Assembly: GCA_003660485.1 (NCBI GenBank) | Contig: QMUI01000070.1 | Span: forward strand, 1 to 5,855 | Source of the DNA: Thermococci archaeon | Lineage (GTDB): Archaea; Methanobacteriota_B; Thermococci; Thermococcales; Thermococcaceae | Length of the DNA stretch: 5,855 bases | Direction of reading: 5' to 3' | Part shown: piece after piece, positions 5,311 to 5,855 of the stretch | Layout of the letters: each line of letters starts with the position of its first letter | Position numbering within the stretch: the first letter of the stretch is position 1 | Notes under the pieces: generated by a model | Seen by the model: only the letters and a program-made list of their open reading frames with translations | Database searches by the model: none | Told to the model about the DNA's origin: nothing | Position numbers and translations under genes: made by a program

Positions 5311-5855
5311 TCAGGAAGCAAAGAACTTTCTGAGCGCTGGGAACATTTCACTAATCTGCTCTCTGGCTATCTCCTCATAGAATCTATAGATGATACCAAC
5401 GGTAAGGAGTATTCCGGTTCCAGTTCCTAAGGCACCAAGGAAGTCTGCTAGCACTGCTATTAATGCTACAGTTAGTGAGCCCCAGAACGTCACGTAAGGT
5501 ATGTACTTTTGCAGTACCCTCTCGAGGGTTCTTGGGTCTCTTCTAAATCCTGGGATCTGGAGACCTGCCCTTTGCAACTGCCTTGCAATTGACCTCGCAT
5601 CAAGACCCGTAAGTTCAACCCATAGGAACCCAAATAGTACGCTGAAAGTTACGGTCATTAGCAGGTACACGAGCGCCCTCACGGGATGGTCTATAACCGT
5701 GAATATGTTCCTTGGAGGTATTACATAGAGAATAAAACCACTTATTGGATTTCCAGTATTTGGATCAAATGTTCCAAGCCATGGATGTCCGTACCTATAC
5801 AGCAACCTAGCCCAAAGCTGTATATTAGCATAGAGAGCAAATGTAAGGATTATCG
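5311..5855 (-). CDS. secY: Preprotein translocase channel subunit SecY, C-terminal part (N-terminus outside window)
   Basis: The open frame runs through the window edge and gives about 181 C-terminal residues of a protein normally near 440-470. It forms the protein-conducting channel of the cytoplasmic membrane together with SecE and Sec-beta. The fragment starts within TM7 ([19 protein letters not shown]), a lateral-gate helix. An external loop follows ([13 protein letters not shown]), then TM8 with the conserved [17 protein letters not shown] end. Next come the cytosolic loop that meets the ribosome ([22 protein letters not shown]), TM9, and TM10 with [18 protein letters not shown]. The C-terminus is the short tail [13 protein letters not shown]. 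Motifs line up with archaeal SecY as I recall it from Methanocaldococcus. A TTG at 5805 is not the start, since clear SecY sequence continues upstream of it. The gene stops 60 bp before adkA. Confidence 0.96.
   Translation of the reverse strand, partial: IILTFALYANIQLWARLLYRYGHPWLGTFDPNTGNPISGFILYVIPPRNIFTVIDHPVRALVYLLMTVTFSVLFGFLWVELTGLDARSIARQLQRAGLQIPGFRRDPRTLERVLQKYIPYVTFWGSLTVALIAVLADFLGALGTGTGILLTVGIIYRFYEEIAREQISEMFPALRKFFAS

Noticed and set aside
5311..5805. SecY as a complete 164-residue protein starting at TTG 5805
   Set aside because: The frame stays open to the window edge and encodes the conserved TM7 of SecY, so the gene is cut by the window and not short.
1..5855. CRISPR repeats, insertion sequence, integrase or attachment site
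   Set aside because: No regularly spaced repeats, terminal inverted repeats or transposase motifs were seen by eye on either strand.

Overview
The window looks like Thermococcales (euryarchaeal) DNA, most likely Pyrococcus. The grounds are the archaeal secY-adk-DUF106 order, archaeal-type SecY and adenylate kinase, TATA-like boxes with very short leaders, Lys/Glu-rich AT-leaning coding sequence, and a conspicuously GC-rich RNA gene standing out from it. The genus assignment is an inference from recall; no search was run.

Plus strand, left half. Bases 1-152 are the GC-rich 3' part of a structured RNA. Two consecutive hairpins (23-91 and 92-149) each close with a lower stem followed directly by ACA and have an internal pocket with guide-to-ACA spacing of about 14-16 nt. 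This is the architecture of an archaeal H/ACA pseudouridylation guide RNA. A promoter at its 3' edge leads to a 186-residue HTH plus tandem-CBS regulator (197-757).

A second promoter region (758-831) then drives a tightly packed four-gene operon (832-4143) in which every junction is a 4-nt ATGA stop/start overlap. Gene order and subunit sizes match pdhA-pdhF-pdhX-pdhB, the alpha-gamma-delta-beta dye-linked L-proline dehydrogenase of Thermococcales. Beta is the FAD amino-acid dehydrogenase. Alpha is a [2Fe-2S]/FAD/dinucleotide-fold disulfide-oxidoreductase-like subunit. Gamma is a two-cluster ferredoxin, and delta is a BFD-like [2Fe-2S] protein. Together they would form an electron wire from proline to an acceptor.

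Minus strand, right half. Reading leftward are the C-terminal part of secY (cut by the window end), adk, and a DUF106 membrane protein of the YidC/Oxa1/EMC3 superfamily. These are the protein-export tail of the archaeal ribosomal-protein supercluster. The DUF106 and pdhB reading frames converge and overlap by 4 bp, so the two transcription units must terminate inside each other's coding sequence.

No mobile element, CRISPR array, tRNA or rRNA was seen. Gene-free stretches are short (about 60-75 bp) apart from the RNA gene. The most rewarding items are the RNA with its predicted rRNA targets, the unassigned C-terminal domain of the ferredoxin subunit, and the regulator placed ahead of the proline dehydrogenase operon. 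I do not see a wholly undescribed system.
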